DNA of 64,000 nucleotides from JBAYIE01 sp965279165 (GTDB lineage: Bacteria; Bacteroidota; Bacteroidia; UKL13-3), in contig OZ257140.1 of assembly GCA_965279165.1 (NCBI GenBank), positions 1,116,001 through 1,180,000 of the forward strand, given 5' to 3'. The notes below the pieces were generated by a model. It did no database searches and had not been told where the DNA came from. It saw only the letters and a list, made by a program, of their open reading frames with translations. A program made the position numbers and the translations under genes. Positions 27,131 through 36,158 of the stretch are shown here, piece after piece (the stretch's first letter is position 1; each line of letters begins with the position of its first letter).

Positions 27131-29257
27131 ATGGTGTCAAAATCGTCTTTCTCTTGGTTATGGGTATTTTTATTTTTTGGATTCTCTCAAGTTGTTCGTG
27201 CACAACATGATCAACCATCCGTTTTAAAAAACACACCTGAGTTTAAAGTAACCTCCGACAAGCAGGATATAAAGGTAGGTGATGAAATCACCTTAACTTT
27301 TACCAGCCTTATCGAGAAGGATTGGTATATGTATTCCAATGATTTTGATCCTAATTTAGGTCCAATTGTAGCTGAAATATTATTTGATAAAAACAAAACT
27401 TTTGCATTAATCGGATCGATAAAACCCATTGGTGCCAAAAAGCATTATGAAGAAATTTGGGGAGGTTCCGTTTCGATTTTTACCGAGAAAGCTGTTTTTA
27501 AACAAAAAATTAAGATTTTATCCGATAAGCCAATCATCAAAGGTACTTTATACTATCAGGAATGTTCCGAAGTTACCGGGGTTTGTATGCCTCCATTCGA
27601 CCAAACTTTCGAGTTTAAGCTAAAAGTAGCATCAGCTTCTACAAGTACATCTCCTCTAACAGAAGAAAATATTACGAAAGGAGCCATAAAATTAGCTGAC
27701 TCCATTGTAAATGCAACCATGGAATGTGATGGTTGTGATGATAGCGTTTTACGTGCACAAAAACTTAGCAAAGCAGAAATATCCACTGCTAAATCAAAAC
27801 CTGCTCCAGAAAAGGAATCGTTTCTTGGATTTTTAGTCCTTGCATTTCTTGCCGGTTTAATTGCGCTTGCAACTCCTTGTGTTTTTCCGATGCTTCCAAT
27901 GACAGTTAGTTTTTTCACTAAAAAGAGTGCCTCTAAAAGTCAAGGAATAACACGTGCTTCCATGTTTGGCTTGTCGATTATTGGAATTTATGCTTCACTC
28001 GGATTGGTATTTGCATTTTTTGGATTAGGTCCGGATTTTGGTAATTGGCTTAGCACCCATTGGCTTCCAAATATTTTATTCTTTGTCATATTTCTGGTTT
28101 TTGCTGCATCCTTTTTAGGTTTGTTCGAAATCACTTTACCACATCAACTGGTAAATAAAGTGGATTCGAAATCGAGCATGGGAAGTGCTGCCGGAATTTT
28201 CTTTATGGCTTTTACCCTTGTATTGGTTTCCTTTAGTTGTACCGGACCAATCGTTGGAAGTTTATTAATTGAAGCCGTGGGTGGAAAATTTTTAAAGCCA
28301 TTGTTGGGAATGGCCGCTTTCGGTGCAGGATTAGCCTTACCATTTACTTTATTCGCCTTATTCCCAAGTTGGTTAAATGGATTACCAAAATCAGGAGGAT
28401 GGCTTAATTCCGTAAAAGTTGTATTGGGTTTTGTAGAAATAGCATTTGCTTTCAAATTTCTTTCGACTGCCGATGTGGTTTATCATTGGAGAATTTTAGA
28501 CCGTGAAATCTATCTTGCCATCTGGATTGTACTTTCCTTTTTATTGGGAATGTATTTGCTTGGTAAATTAAAATTTAGCCACGATAGTGATATGCCGTTT
28601 GTTTCTGTTCCCCGATTCGGACTAGCTTTAATTGCTTTTGCTTTTGGTGTATATATGATTCCGGGAATGTTTGGTGCTCCACTAAAAGGACTTTCCGGAT
28701 TGTTGCCACCAATTCAAACACAAGATTTTAACTTATCGAGCGGTAATTCAACTTCGCATACTAATGCGGAACCTGTTGTAGGAAGCGTAAATATTAAGCA
28801 TGCCGAATTCCTGCATCTGCCTCATGGATTAACAGGATACTTTGATTACAAACAAGCATTGGAAGAATCGAAGAAACAAAACAAACCCATTTTTGTGGAT
28901 TTCACCGGACATGCATGTGTGAATTGTCGCAAAATGGAAGAATATGTTTGGTCGAAACCGGAAGTGTTAAAACGTTTGCAAAACGATTTTATCATTGTTT
29001 CTCTTTATGCTGATGAACGAAAAGAATTACCGGAAAGTGAATGGTATACTTCGCCGAGAGATGGAAAAGTGAAGAAAACAATCGGTGAACAAAACCAGGA
29101 CTTACAAATCAGTAAATATAATTTTTCGGCACAACCGCAATATGTTGTAATTGATGCCAACGAAACCCAATTATCAGGACCAACATTTTTTGATACCGAC
29201 GAGCAAACTTTTGTTGACTTTTTAGATGCCGGTAAAAATGCATTCGGCAAAAAATAA
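27131..29257 (+). CDS. dsbD: Thiol:disulfide interchange protein DsbD
   Basis: DsbD carries electrons from cytoplasmic thioredoxin across the inner membrane to periplasmic thiol partners. The 708 residues start at ATG 27131 (MVSKSSFSWLWVFLFFGF, signal peptide ending RAQ); a longer frame to 26936 runs through the promoter. The order is an N-terminal DsbD-alpha domain (about 25-180) with redox cysteines in YYQECSEVTGVCMPP, a membrane domain (about 235-500) with cysteines in ATPCVFPMLP and SFSCTGPIVG, and a C-terminal thioredoxin domain (about 575-708) with FTGHACVNCRKME. All three redox pairs are present. It is followed 8 bp later by gmhA. Confidence 0.95.
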   Translation: MVSKSSFSWLWVFLFFGFSQVVRAQHDQPSVLKNTPEFKVTSDKQDIKVGDEITLTFTSLIEKDWYMYSNDFDPNLGPIVAEILFDKNKTFALIGSIKPIGAKKHYEEIWGGSVSIFTEKAVFKQKIKILSDKPIIKGTLYYQECSEVTGVCMPPFDQTFEFKLKVASASTSTSPLTEENITKGAIKLADSIVNATMECDGCDDSVLRAQKLSKAEISTAKSKPAPEKESFLGFLVLAFLAGLIALATPCVFPMLPMTVSFFTKKSASKSQGITRASMFGLSIIGIYASLGLVFAFFGLGPDFGNWLSTHWLPNILFFVIFLVFAASFLGLFEITLPHQLVNKVDSKSSMGSAAGIFFMAFTLVLVSFSCTGPIVGSLLIEAVGGKFLKPLLGMAAFGAGLALPFTLFALFPSWLNGLPKSGGWLNSVKVVLGFVEIAFAFKFLSTADVVYHWRILDREIYLAIWIVLSFLLGMYLLGKLKFSHDSDMPFVSVPRFGLALIAFAFGVYMIPGMFGAPLKGLSGLLPPIQTQDFNLSSGNSTSHTNAEPVVGSVNIKHAEFLHLPHGLTGYFDYKQALEESKKQNKPIFVDFTGHACVNCRKMEEYVWSKPEVLKRLQNDFIIVSLYADERKELPESEWYTSPRDGKVKKTIGEQNQDLQISKYNFSAQPQYVVIDANETQLSGPTFFDTDEQTFVDFLDAGKNAFGKK

Positions 29258-29265
29258 ACTATTAC

Positions 29266-29835
29266 ATGCAAGATATTAAACTACATTTTAAGGAAGCGGA
29301 AGAAGTACTTAAAAACTTTTTAGCTGAAAATAAAAACTTCGAGAAAATAGAAGCTGCCGGAAAAATAATGGTAGAGGCATTGCGAAACGGAAAAAAGATA
29401 ATAAGTTGTGGTAATGGTGGCAGCATGTGTGATGCCATGCATTTTGCAGAGGAATTATCAGGCAGATACCGCGAAAATCGCAAAGCATTGGCAGCAATTT
29501 CAATTTCCGACCCATCCCATATTTCCTGTGTTGGAAATGATTATGGATATGATTTTATTTTTTCGAGATACCTGGAAGCATTAGGAAACGAAGGTGATGT
29601 ATTGCTTGGAATATCTACCAGCGGAAATTCGAAAAATGTATTGAACGCGATTCAGGTTGCAAAATTAAATGGTATCAAAGTAATTGGATTAACCGGAAAA
29701 GATGGTGGTCAAATAGCAGGCCAATGTGATGTTGAAATAAGAGCACCATTTAGCAAATATGCTGATAGGGCACAAGAAATTCATATCAAATGTATCCATT
29801 CGTTGATTGATTATATTGAGCGGAATGCGTTGTAG
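29266..29835 (+). CDS. gmhA: Phosphoheptose isomerase family protein (GmhA)
   Basis: This 189-residue SIS-domain protein matches GmhA, which converts sedoheptulose 7-phosphate to D-glycero-D-manno-heptose 7-phosphate, the first step of heptose supply for LPS or surface glycans. Visible motifs are CGNGGSMCDAMHFAEEL (phosphosugar serine and the HxxAEE active-site segment), ISTSGNSKNVLNA, and DRAQEIHIKCIHSLID at the end. It is cytosolic. It starts 8 bp after dsbD, so the two may be co-transcribed. Later heptose enzymes are not in this window. Confidence 0.92.
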   Translation: MQDIKLHFKEAEEVLKNFLAENKNFEKIEAAGKIMVEALRNGKKIISCGNGGSMCDAMHFAEELSGRYRENRKALAAISISDPSHISCVGNDYGYDFIFSRYLEALGNEGDVLLGISTSGNSKNVLNAIQVAKLNGIKVIGLTGKDGGQIAGQCDVEIRAPFSKYADRAQEIHIKCIHSLIDYIERNAL

Positions 29836-29961
29836 GAGTTATGAGATATGAGTTATGAGTTAAGGGATGTAAGTTGGGCATTGGTCAGTTGTCATTGGGA
29901 AGTAGTCATTGGGAAGTAGTCATTGGTCATTGGTCAGTTGTCATTGGGAAGTAGACAATCG
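29836..29961. repeat. Heptamer array starting at the gmhA stop codon
   Basis: Eighteen consecutive 7-bp units can be read. They run GAGTTAT, GAGATAT, GAGTTAT, GAGTTAA, then TCATTGG, GAAGTAG and TCAGTTG in alternation, ending ACAATCG. The first unit begins at the base after the gmhA stop. Confidence 0.9.
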
Positions 29962-30066
29962 GTATTATGTATATCAGTGGTTGTAGCACTAGAGCTTTAG
30001 AATCATCTAATATAAATATTATTATTTGTTGGTTACTTAACAATCAATTTATTTGTTTGTATTAAA

Positions 30067-30404
30067 AGCCCTGCAAGGGTGACATACCCTAGCATCTCGC
30101 GCAGCGGGATGACTAAAAACCAATCGTCAAATCCAAAGCCCTGCAAGGGCGACATATACTAGCATCTCGCGCAGCGGGATGATTTAAATAACAATTGTCA
30201 AACCCAAGCCCTGCAAGGGCGACATATCCAACAACGTGCGAAACAGGATGGTTGCTGTTGACACTCTTCGAGGTTAAATAAGGTAAGATATTTGAATTGA
30301 GGTTAATAGAATACATGGTTAGGATGAATTTGTCATTGGTTGTTTTAATTCAGACTAATACCAATGGTTGCTTTCATTGAATAATGTCACCCTTTCAGGG
30401 TTTA
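30067..30404. repeat. 70-bp direct repeat, three copies, plus an inverted remnant
   Basis: AGCCCTGCAAGGG begins at 30067, 30137 and 30207, an exact 70-bp period. Each unit holds two short hairpins: GCCCTGCAAGGGC and ATCTCGCGCAGCGGGAT. Copies 1 and 2 are nearly identical; copy 3 is diverged in its second half. An inverted, diverged copy (ATGTCACCCTTTCAGGGTTT) lies at 30384-30403. The linker parts resemble one another, so this is not a CRISPR. No gene was found in 29962-30490. Confidence 0.85.
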
Positions 30405-30490
30405 TGACTCATAGTATTTCCAACCTAAAAATTAAATCGACATTCCTCGCGACTCGGAACCAATTACTAATTACAAATTTCCTAATAACC

Positions 30491-31405
30491 TTACCTGGCC
30501 GCAAACAACATACCTTCTTTCAAAGCATATTCGGAAATAATAACTCTTTTTACGTTTGTAATTCGAGCAACTACGTCCATTAAAATGGCGGAAACCACAA
30601 TCATCTCCGACCTAAATATTAACATGCCTTGCAGCGATTTCCTTTCGGCATGATTGAAAGAAATCATTTTATCACAAAAAAATTGCAGGTTCTCCAATGT
30701 AATTTCAGAAGCCATACCCTTCATTTGTTTAGCCTTGCAATTAAAATCCAATTGCAATACATCATGAAGGGTTTCAAATGAACCTGCCGCACCTACCAGT
30801 ATTCCTATTTGATATTTACTTGCCTCTTGTTTCAGTTCCACTAATTCCTTTTCTAAATAATATTGCAGACTTAGCACTTCTTCCGTCAAAATTGGGTCGT
30901 GGTGGTGAAACTTATCCATTAACCTTGCGGCACCGATGGCATAACTTTTTTTCCACCAAATTTGTTCCTTCAAACCAATACTAAATTCGACACTCCCTCC
31001 TCCGATATCCATCACAAGAATGGGTTGATCCGTAATTGGAATAGATCGACGTACACCTTCATAAATCAACGAAGCTTCCAATTCGCCACTGATGGCTTTA
31101 ATTTTAAATCCAAATCGATTCTCTGCTTCTTCTATAAATTGCAAACCGTTTCTTGCATCACGGATTGCGGAGGTACCAAATACTTTTAAATCGGTAACCG
31201 GATAAATCAACAATTGATCTTTAAATAAGGAGAGTGCCTTCATTCCTCTTTCATAAGCCAATTCAGCAATAAATCCATCATTGATACCTTTCTCTCCAAT
31301 CATAACGGGAATCTGCAGTTTGCAATGCACTTTTAAGGCATTCTCTTCTACCGATGCCACCATCAAGTGAAAAGTATTGGTTCCTAAATCGATTACTGCC
31401 TTCAT
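30491..31405 (-). CDS. Ppx/GppA-family phosphatase
   Basis: This 304-residue ASKHA-fold protein of the exopolyphosphatase/guanosine pentaphosphatase family has the first phosphate loop AVIDLGTNTFHLMVA and the second MDIGGGSVEFSIG, both intact. Family members release phosphate from polyphosphate ends or convert pppGpp to ppGpp. It has only the catalytic domain pair, like the short Bacteroidota and Aquifex forms, so the two activities cannot be separated by sequence. It is cytosolic. It diverges from crcB with 40 bp between starts. Confidence 0.9.
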   Translation of the reverse strand: MKAVIDLGTNTFHLMVASVEENALKVHCKLQIPVMIGEKGINDGFIAELAYERGMKALSLFKDQLLIYPVTDLKVFGTSAIRDARNGLQFIEEAENRFGFKIKAISGELEASLIYEGVRRSIPITDQPILVMDIGGGSVEFSIGLKEQIWWKKSYAIGAARLMDKFHHHDPILTEEVLSLQYYLEKELVELKQEASKYQIGILVGAAGSFETLHDVLQLDFNCKAKQMKGMASEITLENLQFFCDKMISFNHAERKSLQGMLIFRSEMIVVSAILMDVVARITNVKRVIISEYALKEGMLFAAR

Positions 31406-31445
31406 ATCCGAATGCGTTGTACGTTTTATTTAGTAAATTGGTCCC

Positions 31446-31823
31446 ATGAAATCTTTGCTTTTAGTTGCTACCGGCGGAGCCTTGGGTTCCGTTTTGCGCT
31501 ACCTGATTTCAATTTGGGTTAAACAAAGTTATGCTAATTCATTTCCATGGCATACCCTTTTTGTTAATTTAACAGGTTGCTTTTTTATTGGCTTGTTGTT
31601 TGGACTCTCCCGTCAAATATCTTCCTTTGATAGCATCAGGTTATTTTGTATGATTGGGATACTTGGTGGATTTACCACCTTTTCAAGCTTTGGTTTAGAA
31701 ACCATGGAATTGATGCAAGCCAAACAATATGCACAAGCAATTCAGTATATTTTGTTTTCCAATACCTTCGGAATAGCCTTGGTTTTCGGTGGATTCTATT
31801 TAACTAATATTTGGGCAAAATGA
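31446..31823 (+). CDS. crcB: Fluoride channel CrcB/Fluc
   Basis: This 125-residue protein with four hydrophobic helices matches Fluc fluoride exporters, which act as dual-topology dimers in the inner membrane. Motifs are GGALGSVLRYLIS at the N-terminus, HTLFVNLTGCFFIG with the family asparagine, and GILGGFTTFSSF in helix 3, which carries the Phe and Thr residues lining the pore. No room exists for a fluoride riboswitch in the 40 bp upstream. The stop overlaps the next start (ATGA), placing crcB, rsgA and dtd in one operon. Confidence 0.95.
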   Translation: MKSLLLVATGGALGSVLRYLISIWVKQSYANSFPWHTLFVNLTGCFFIGLLFGLSRQISSFDSIRLFCMIGILGGFTTFSSFGLETMELMQAKQYAQAIQYILFSNTFGIALVFGGFYLTNIWAK

Positions 31824-32743
31824 GAGGTGTTGTAATAAAATCAACAGGAAGCTGGTATCAAGTTAGAACAGAAGTCGGCGCTATTGTTGCGTGCAGAATG
31901 AAAGGTAAAATCAGGTTGCAAGGATTAAAACATACCAATCCTGTTACTGTCGGCGATTATGTAAATTACGAACCCGAGGAAAATCAGGAAACAGGAATAA
32001 TCGATTCGATAGAACCGAGGCGAAATTATATTATCCGAAAAGCCAGCAACCTGTCGAAGCAAACGCATATTATCGCCAGCAATATGGATCAAGCAATTTT
32101 GGTGGCAACATTCTTTTCACCTACCACTTCCCTGGGATTTATTGATCGGTTTTTAATGACGGCTGAAGCTTACCATATTCCTGCTTGTATTGTATTTAAT
32201 AAATCAGATTTATTGTTTAATGAAGAAACCCATGCATTTGCTGATGAAATAATTCAGTTGTATCAGCAAATCGGATATTCCTGCATCAAAACATCGGCAA
32301 CAACCGGTGATGGTTTAACCGAATTAACTGCTCTTTTAACCGGTAAAACCAGTTTGGTTGCCGGACATTCGGGTGTTGGCAAAACAACTTTACTGAATAA
32401 GATTGATAGCTCTCTCCATTTAAAAACCGGTAGTATTTCTGCTTATCACCAAAAAGGACAACATACTACCACTTTTGCTGAAATGCATCCCCTTCAACAA
32501 GGTGGTTATATTATCGATACTCCGGGAATACGTGAATTCGGCATAGTAGATATTCCGGATGCCGAACTTTCTCATTATTTTAAAGAAATGCAACCGCTAA
32601 TCGGATACTGCAAATTTAATGACTGCAAACATGTAAATGAACCCGACTGTGCCGTTAAAAAGGCAGTAGAAGAACATACCATAAACGAAAACAGGTACCA
32701 TAGTTACCTTAGTATTCTGGCAAACGAAGATTTATACGGATGA
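31820..32743 (+). CDS. rsgA: Ribosome biogenesis GTPase RsgA
   Basis: This circularly permuted GTPase helps mature the 30S subunit. The 307 residues start at ATG 31820, which overlaps the crcB stop; the TTG at 31811 is a less likely start. The N-terminal OB-fold is about 1-75. The permuted G domain has VFNKSDLL (G4) first, then GHSGVGKTTLLNKI (G1) and DTPGIREFG (G3). The C-terminal zinc knuckle is CKFNDCKHVNEPDCAV. It is followed by dtd with a 4-bp overlap. Confidence 0.96.
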   Translation: MRGVVIKSTGSWYQVRTEVGAIVACRMKGKIRLQGLKHTNPVTVGDYVNYEPEENQETGIIDSIEPRRNYIIRKASNLSKQTHIIASNMDQAILVATFFSPTTSLGFIDRFLMTAEAYHIPACIVFNKSDLLFNEETHAFADEIIQLYQQIGYSCIKTSATTGDGLTELTALLTGKTSLVAGHSGVGKTTLLNKIDSSLHLKTGSISAYHQKGQHTTTFAEMHPLQQGGYIIDTPGIREFGIVDIPDAELSHYFKEMQPLIGYCKFNDCKHVNEPDCAVKKAVEEHTINENRYHSYLSILANEDLYG

Positions 32744-33195
32744 GGGTTTTATTGCAACGCGTAACAATGGCTTCGGTAACCATAAACCAGCTTGTACATG
32801 CTAGCATTGGCTATGGCATACTCGTATTATGCGGTTTCGAAGAAAGTGATTCGTTGGATGATTTGGAATGGACCACCAATAAAATCTCTCAGCTTCGCAT
32901 ATTTGATGATGAGAATGGTGTAATGAATTGTTCGGTAATGGAAACAGGTGGCGAACTTTTGGTGGTAAGTCAATTTACGTTGCATGCATTGACCCAAAAG
33001 GGCAACCGACCGTCGTATATTAGAGCGGCGAGGCCAGAAAAGGCGATTCCATTATATGAACAATTTTGTGAAATGTTGCATGCAAAATCAGGCAAGGATA
33101 TAAAAACCGGTGTATTTGGTGCGCATATGCAAGTACAATTGATCAATGATGGTCCGGTTACGATTTGGCTGAATTCGAAAAATAAAGGGTATTGA
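32740..33195 (+). CDS. dtd: D-aminoacyl-tRNA deacylase
   Basis: This 151-residue protein matches DTD, which removes D-amino acids (and glycine from tRNA-Ala) from mischarged tRNAs. Motifs are MRVLLQRVTMASVTI at the start, VVSQFTLHA (the SQFTL active-site loop) and NDGPVTIWLN, the Gly-Pro loop that enforces chirality (NxGPVT). It is cytosolic and is the last gene of the crcB-rsgA-dtd operon. A G-rich heptamer array begins at its stop codon and no classical terminator hairpin is seen. Confidence 0.96.
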   Translation: MRVLLQRVTMASVTINQLVHASIGYGILVLCGFEESDSLDDLEWTTNKISQLRIFDDENGVMNCSVMETGGELLVVSQFTLHALTQKGNRPSYIRAARPEKAIPLYEQFCEMLHAKSGKDIKTGVFGAHMQVQLINDGPVTIWLNSKNKGY

Positions 33196-33242
33196 GGGGT
33201 TAGTATTGAGGGGTTAGGGTTTTGGGGTTTGGGGTTTGGGAA
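33194..33242. repeat. G-rich heptamer array after dtd
   Basis: Seven 7-bp units run GAGGGGT, TAGTATT, GAGGGGT, TAGGGTT, TTGGGGT, TTGGGGT and TTGGGAA. Six runs of three or four G on the plus strand could form a G-quadruplex in the dtd transcript or its DNA. Confidence 0.85.
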
Positions 33243-33280
33243 TGGAGGTAACTAAATCCAGCGTTGTGTCGGTTAAGTTC

Positions 33281-33345
33281 AACCACGTTGTGGTTGGATG
33301 CAGTGAGGTGATTTCTTTTGTTTTACACCACATTGCATGTGGTGT
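33281..33345. repeat. Two short palindromic elements
   Basis: AACCACGTTGTGGTT (33281-33295) is a 6-bp-arm hairpin and ACACCACAT-TGC-ATGTGGTGT (33325-33345) is a perfect 9-bp-arm hairpin. Their form recalls REP-like palindromes, but no transposase gene is nearby. Confidence 0.7.
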
Positions 33346-33643
33346 TATTAATATTGAATCACGTTGGGATTCTATTGTAGTTCAAACGAGTTGTTCATTT
33401 ATGGAAAGCAATATCGGTATGGAAACCTTATCTATGAATTTCATAATACATGAATCATAAAAAAGCCGAACTGATCTATTGAAACTTTTTATGTTAGCTC
33501 AAAATTGTATGTGGTGTTATTAATATCGAATCACGTTGGGATTATATTGCAATAGCACTGAGTTGTTCATTTATGAAAGGCAAAATGTGTTTAGAATCCT
33601 TATCAATAAAATTCATTACGCATGGGCCATAAAAAAACCCGAA
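33332..33643. repeat. Tandem duplication of about 140 bp including half of a terminator
   Basis: Sequence 33332-33471 is repeated with many substitutions at 33504-33643 (offset 172). Shared blocks include ATGTGGTGTTATTAATAT, GAATCACGTTGGGAT and GAGTTGTTCATTTATG. The second copy ends in the left arm of the gldN terminator; the first ends in a broken version of it (AAAAAAGCCGAAC). No gene was seen in 33243-33630. Confidence 0.85.
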
Positions 33644-33661
33644 CCATTTGATTCGGGTTTT
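33631..33661 (-). terminator. Terminator of the gldKLMN operon
   Basis: AAACCCGAA (33660-33652 on the minus strand) pairs with TTCGGGTTT (33643-33635) around an 8-nt loop, followed by a T run. It lies 18 bp past the gldN stop. Confidence 0.9.
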
Positions 33662-33678
33662 GTATTTTCTTTTTAAGA

Positions 33679-34539
33679 TTAGTATTCCCACAAATCGTGT
33701 TCGTACTCAAATAATTCGTTTTTGATGCTTTCTGCTTCCAATAAAGCTGCTACTCCATTGTCGCGGAAATCAGCGAAATCTTTAATAGCGTTATCATACT
33801 GATTGGCTTTTTTAACGATATAGCTGCTGAACCAACGTCCTTCAAACCAATCGTCGTAAGTTAAACGAGCGGCATCATTTACGCGGTTAAATACCTCCAT
33901 ATTTACCATGGTTTCTCTGAAATCTTGTTGATCGGGATCGTTAGGATCGCGGTGGTATTTTAACCAGCACCATTCCTGTTCGCCTACTTCGGTTCCTTCA
34001 ATGGTTGGTTGAACAATCAAGGCAACACCTATAATACGAACGTACATTCTAGATTCCTTTTTGTCGAAAATCCAATCTTCCATCAATTTGATTTTTTTGA
34101 TGTCCTTGGCCTCCATTTTAACAACAACGGTATCCATATAAAAATTCAATGGATCATCCGGGTCGCCGTTTGGATCGTATAAACGTTTCTCCGGTCTTTT
34201 TTGAGCGAAGAAATTTTCAAATTCTTCGGTAGTTCTGCTCGAAGAAAGAGAATCGTCTTTATAGGGAATTAACTTTCCTGACATTACATTGTTATACAAA
34301 ATCACGTTCAAAGGATTTTTAGGCCATTGCATTGGTTGATTTTGCTTTTCACGCATATCAATTATTCTCCAGATACGTTTTGAATAATGCACATCGGCTT
34401 CTCTTAAATATGGCCATGGCACTACTTTACGTTCCTGAACAGCCTGGCGGTTATAGATGAAATCATCATACACTCCTTGTGCAATCGTATCTAACGATAG
34501 AAACAAGCCGGCTAATAAAAGGAAAATTATTCTTTTCAT
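33679..34539 (-). CDS. gldN: T9SS/gliding motility protein GldN
   Basis: GldN (PorN) is a periplasmic partner of GldK; together they form the ring complex of the type IX secretion system under the outer membrane. The 286 residues start at ATG 34539 with signal peptide MKRIIFLLLAGLFL ending TIAQ; the longer frame to 34593 overlaps gldM and has a poor start. Family features are VVPWPYLREADVHYSKRIWRIIDMREK-like sequence after the signal peptide and an ED.IFDKKESRMYVRIIG core. It begins 7 bp after gldM and is the last gene of the operon, followed by a strong terminator. Confidence 0.95.
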   Translation of the reverse strand: MKRIIFLLLAGLFLSLDTIAQGVYDDFIYNRQAVQERKVVPWPYLREADVHYSKRIWRIIDMREKQNQPMQWPKNPLNVILYNNVMSGKLIPYKDDSLSSSRTTEEFENFFAQKRPEKRLYDPNGDPDDPLNFYMDTVVVKMEAKDIKKIKLMEDWIFDKKESRMYVRIIGVALIVQPTIEGTEVGEQEWCWLKYHRDPNDPDQQDFRETMVNMEVFNRVNDAARLTYDDWFEGRWFSSYIVKKANQYDNAIKDFADFRDNGVAALLEAESIKNELFEYEHDLWEY

Positions 34540-34546
34540 ATTCTTT

Positions 34547-36124
34547 TTATTGTACATCAAATACAAGTGGAGAAGGCAATTGTTTAGCCCCATCCGGTCC
34601 TTTCACTTTAATCGATGTTATAATAACTTTATCGCCTTTTTGCGCTCTTGCTAAAGCATTTTGCATAGCAGGAGATAGCGTTTGGCCTCTTCCGTTTTCG
34701 AAAAATGTATTACCGCCCTTTTTAGGAATCAATACAAACTGAAACTCATAAGGAATATAATTAACACCTTCGAAAGCAAAATTCTTTAATGGCGCGCGAA
34801 TTACATTTTGAGCACGTAATTGAGCAGCTGCAACTCCCCCACTGGCTTCGATTGTACCCAATGCCGGAATCGGATCAGGAATGACACGGATACGGTATTT
34901 TTGTTCGCCCATTTTGGTGGTTTTTCCGTTTTTATCTACCGATACAGTAACTGCAACTTCACGCGCAGTTCTGTTAACATTCAACAAATAGGTACCTGCT
35001 TGCTTGTCGTTTTTCAACGAACCTGCAGAAGAAGGACTCAAAGAAACCTTTACTTCTTTTGCTGAATAACCAGGAACAGAAACCGAAATCGGGTTTTCCA
35101 ATCCGATATACACCACATTCATTTTGGTAGCCGAAATAACCGCCATTGGTTTCAATGCGGTATAAGTAGCTTTAAATGGATAAGACTCTGATTGACCATT
35201 TGGTTTACGTGCGGTAATTACACCACTGTATTCTTTTTCACCTTCGCTGGTTGCAACAACTTTGTATTTACCGATACCACCATCAACCGGTACACTTGCA
35301 CCGTTAACTGTAATGCTAGCTTCTTGCTTAGAAGAAGAAGCTGCAACAAATATATCTGCAGAGTATTCGCTACCTAAAGTAATATAGGTTCCGTTGTTTG
35401 GAATAACTTTAGGTTCTAATTTATCAAAAGTAAAATCTGATTCAGAAATAGAAGCTCTCAAAATATCCAATACTTGTGCTTCTGTGTTGCGTACATCACC
35501 TTGGAATTTGGTTAACAAGGTTACCACCGCAGCAGCAGGTGTATGTTCGAACATTACAGATTCCCACTTTTTGTTTTCGCCTTCTTCTTTGAAATCAGGT
35601 GTAATCAAATCCGAATTAACATTCGCTACTTTATCTTTTGGAATTAAAGCAAGTAATTTGGTACGTGTTTCGTTGATTTTAGCTTTTAATGCCTCTCCTT
35701 TTTTATTGTTAATCATCATGTTTGCATGATTTTCAATATCGTCGGCTTTATTTACTTCTTCATCTTCGATTTTACCATCTCCATTCGAATCTTCTTTTCT
35801 TCCTTCCGCACCAAGAATTACTTCTTGTTTGATATCCTCAATATACTTTACAGCTTCGCCTGCTATTTCGCGGGCTTTCTTTGCGTTGTTATAGACGTTT
35901 GTACCATTTACGTCGTTAGGGAATTCACCATGATACTTATCGATTGCTTTCATAACGGAAGCGTTTTTCGAATCAATATTGGTAGTGGATTTATCTAAAG
36001 AAACTTCAACCAAGTGAAATGCCTTTAGAATCTCCGCGGATACGTTTAATGCAAGAAGGGCCGTTAACACGAGGTACATCATGTTAATCATCTTCTGCCT
36101 AGGGGTTAATACACCAGCTGCCAT
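34547..36124 (-). CDS. gldM: T9SS/gliding motor protein GldM
   Basis: GldM (PorM) is the long periplasmic arm of the proton-driven GldL-GldM rotary motor that powers T9SS and gliding. In these 525 residues the N-terminus LTPRQKMINMMYLVLTALLALNVSAEILKAF gives one transmembrane helix (about 14-34) that packs in the GldL bundle. The rest is periplasmic, with helical D1 and several immunoglobulin-like domains; the C-terminal domain contacts GldK/GldN. No signal peptide is expected, as the helix serves as anchor. It is 34 bp downstream of gldL. Confidence 0.96.
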   Translation of the reverse strand: MAAGVLTPRQKMINMMYLVLTALLALNVSAEILKAFHLVEVSLDKSTTNIDSKNASVMKAIDKYHGEFPNDVNGTNVYNNAKKAREIAGEAVKYIEDIKQEVILGAEGRKEDSNGDGKIEDEEVNKADDIENHANMMINNKKGEALKAKINETRTKLLALIPKDKVANVNSDLITPDFKEEGENKKWESVMFEHTPAAAVVTLLTKFQGDVRNTEAQVLDILRASISESDFTFDKLEPKVIPNNGTYITLGSEYSADIFVAASSSKQEASITVNGASVPVDGGIGKYKVVATSEGEKEYSGVITARKPNGQSESYPFKATYTALKPMAVISATKMNVVYIGLENPISVSVPGYSAKEVKVSLSPSSAGSLKNDKQAGTYLLNVNRTAREVAVTVSVDKNGKTTKMGEQKYRIRVIPDPIPALGTIEASGGVAAAQLRAQNVIRAPLKNFAFEGVNYIPYEFQFVLIPKKGGNTFFENGRGQTLSPAMQNALARAQKGDKVIITSIKVKGPDGAKQLPSPLVFDVQ

Positions 36125-36158
36125 CTTACTCTATGCTTTATTTTTTGTGTATAAACAA

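Noticed and set aside
30067..30252. Possible CRISPR array with about 46-bp repeats
   Set aside because: Only three units are present, the intervening segments resemble each other (both contain AAT.GTCAAA), the third copy is diverged, and no cas gene is near.
31406..31445. Fluoride riboswitch before crcB
   Set aside because: Only 40 bp separate crcB from the divergent Ppx/GppA start, too short for the motif, and no motif is seen.
33236..33460. 74-codon frame in the dtd-gldN gap
   Set aside because: It lies inside the duplicated repeat and palindromes; the other repeat copy does not keep the frame open.
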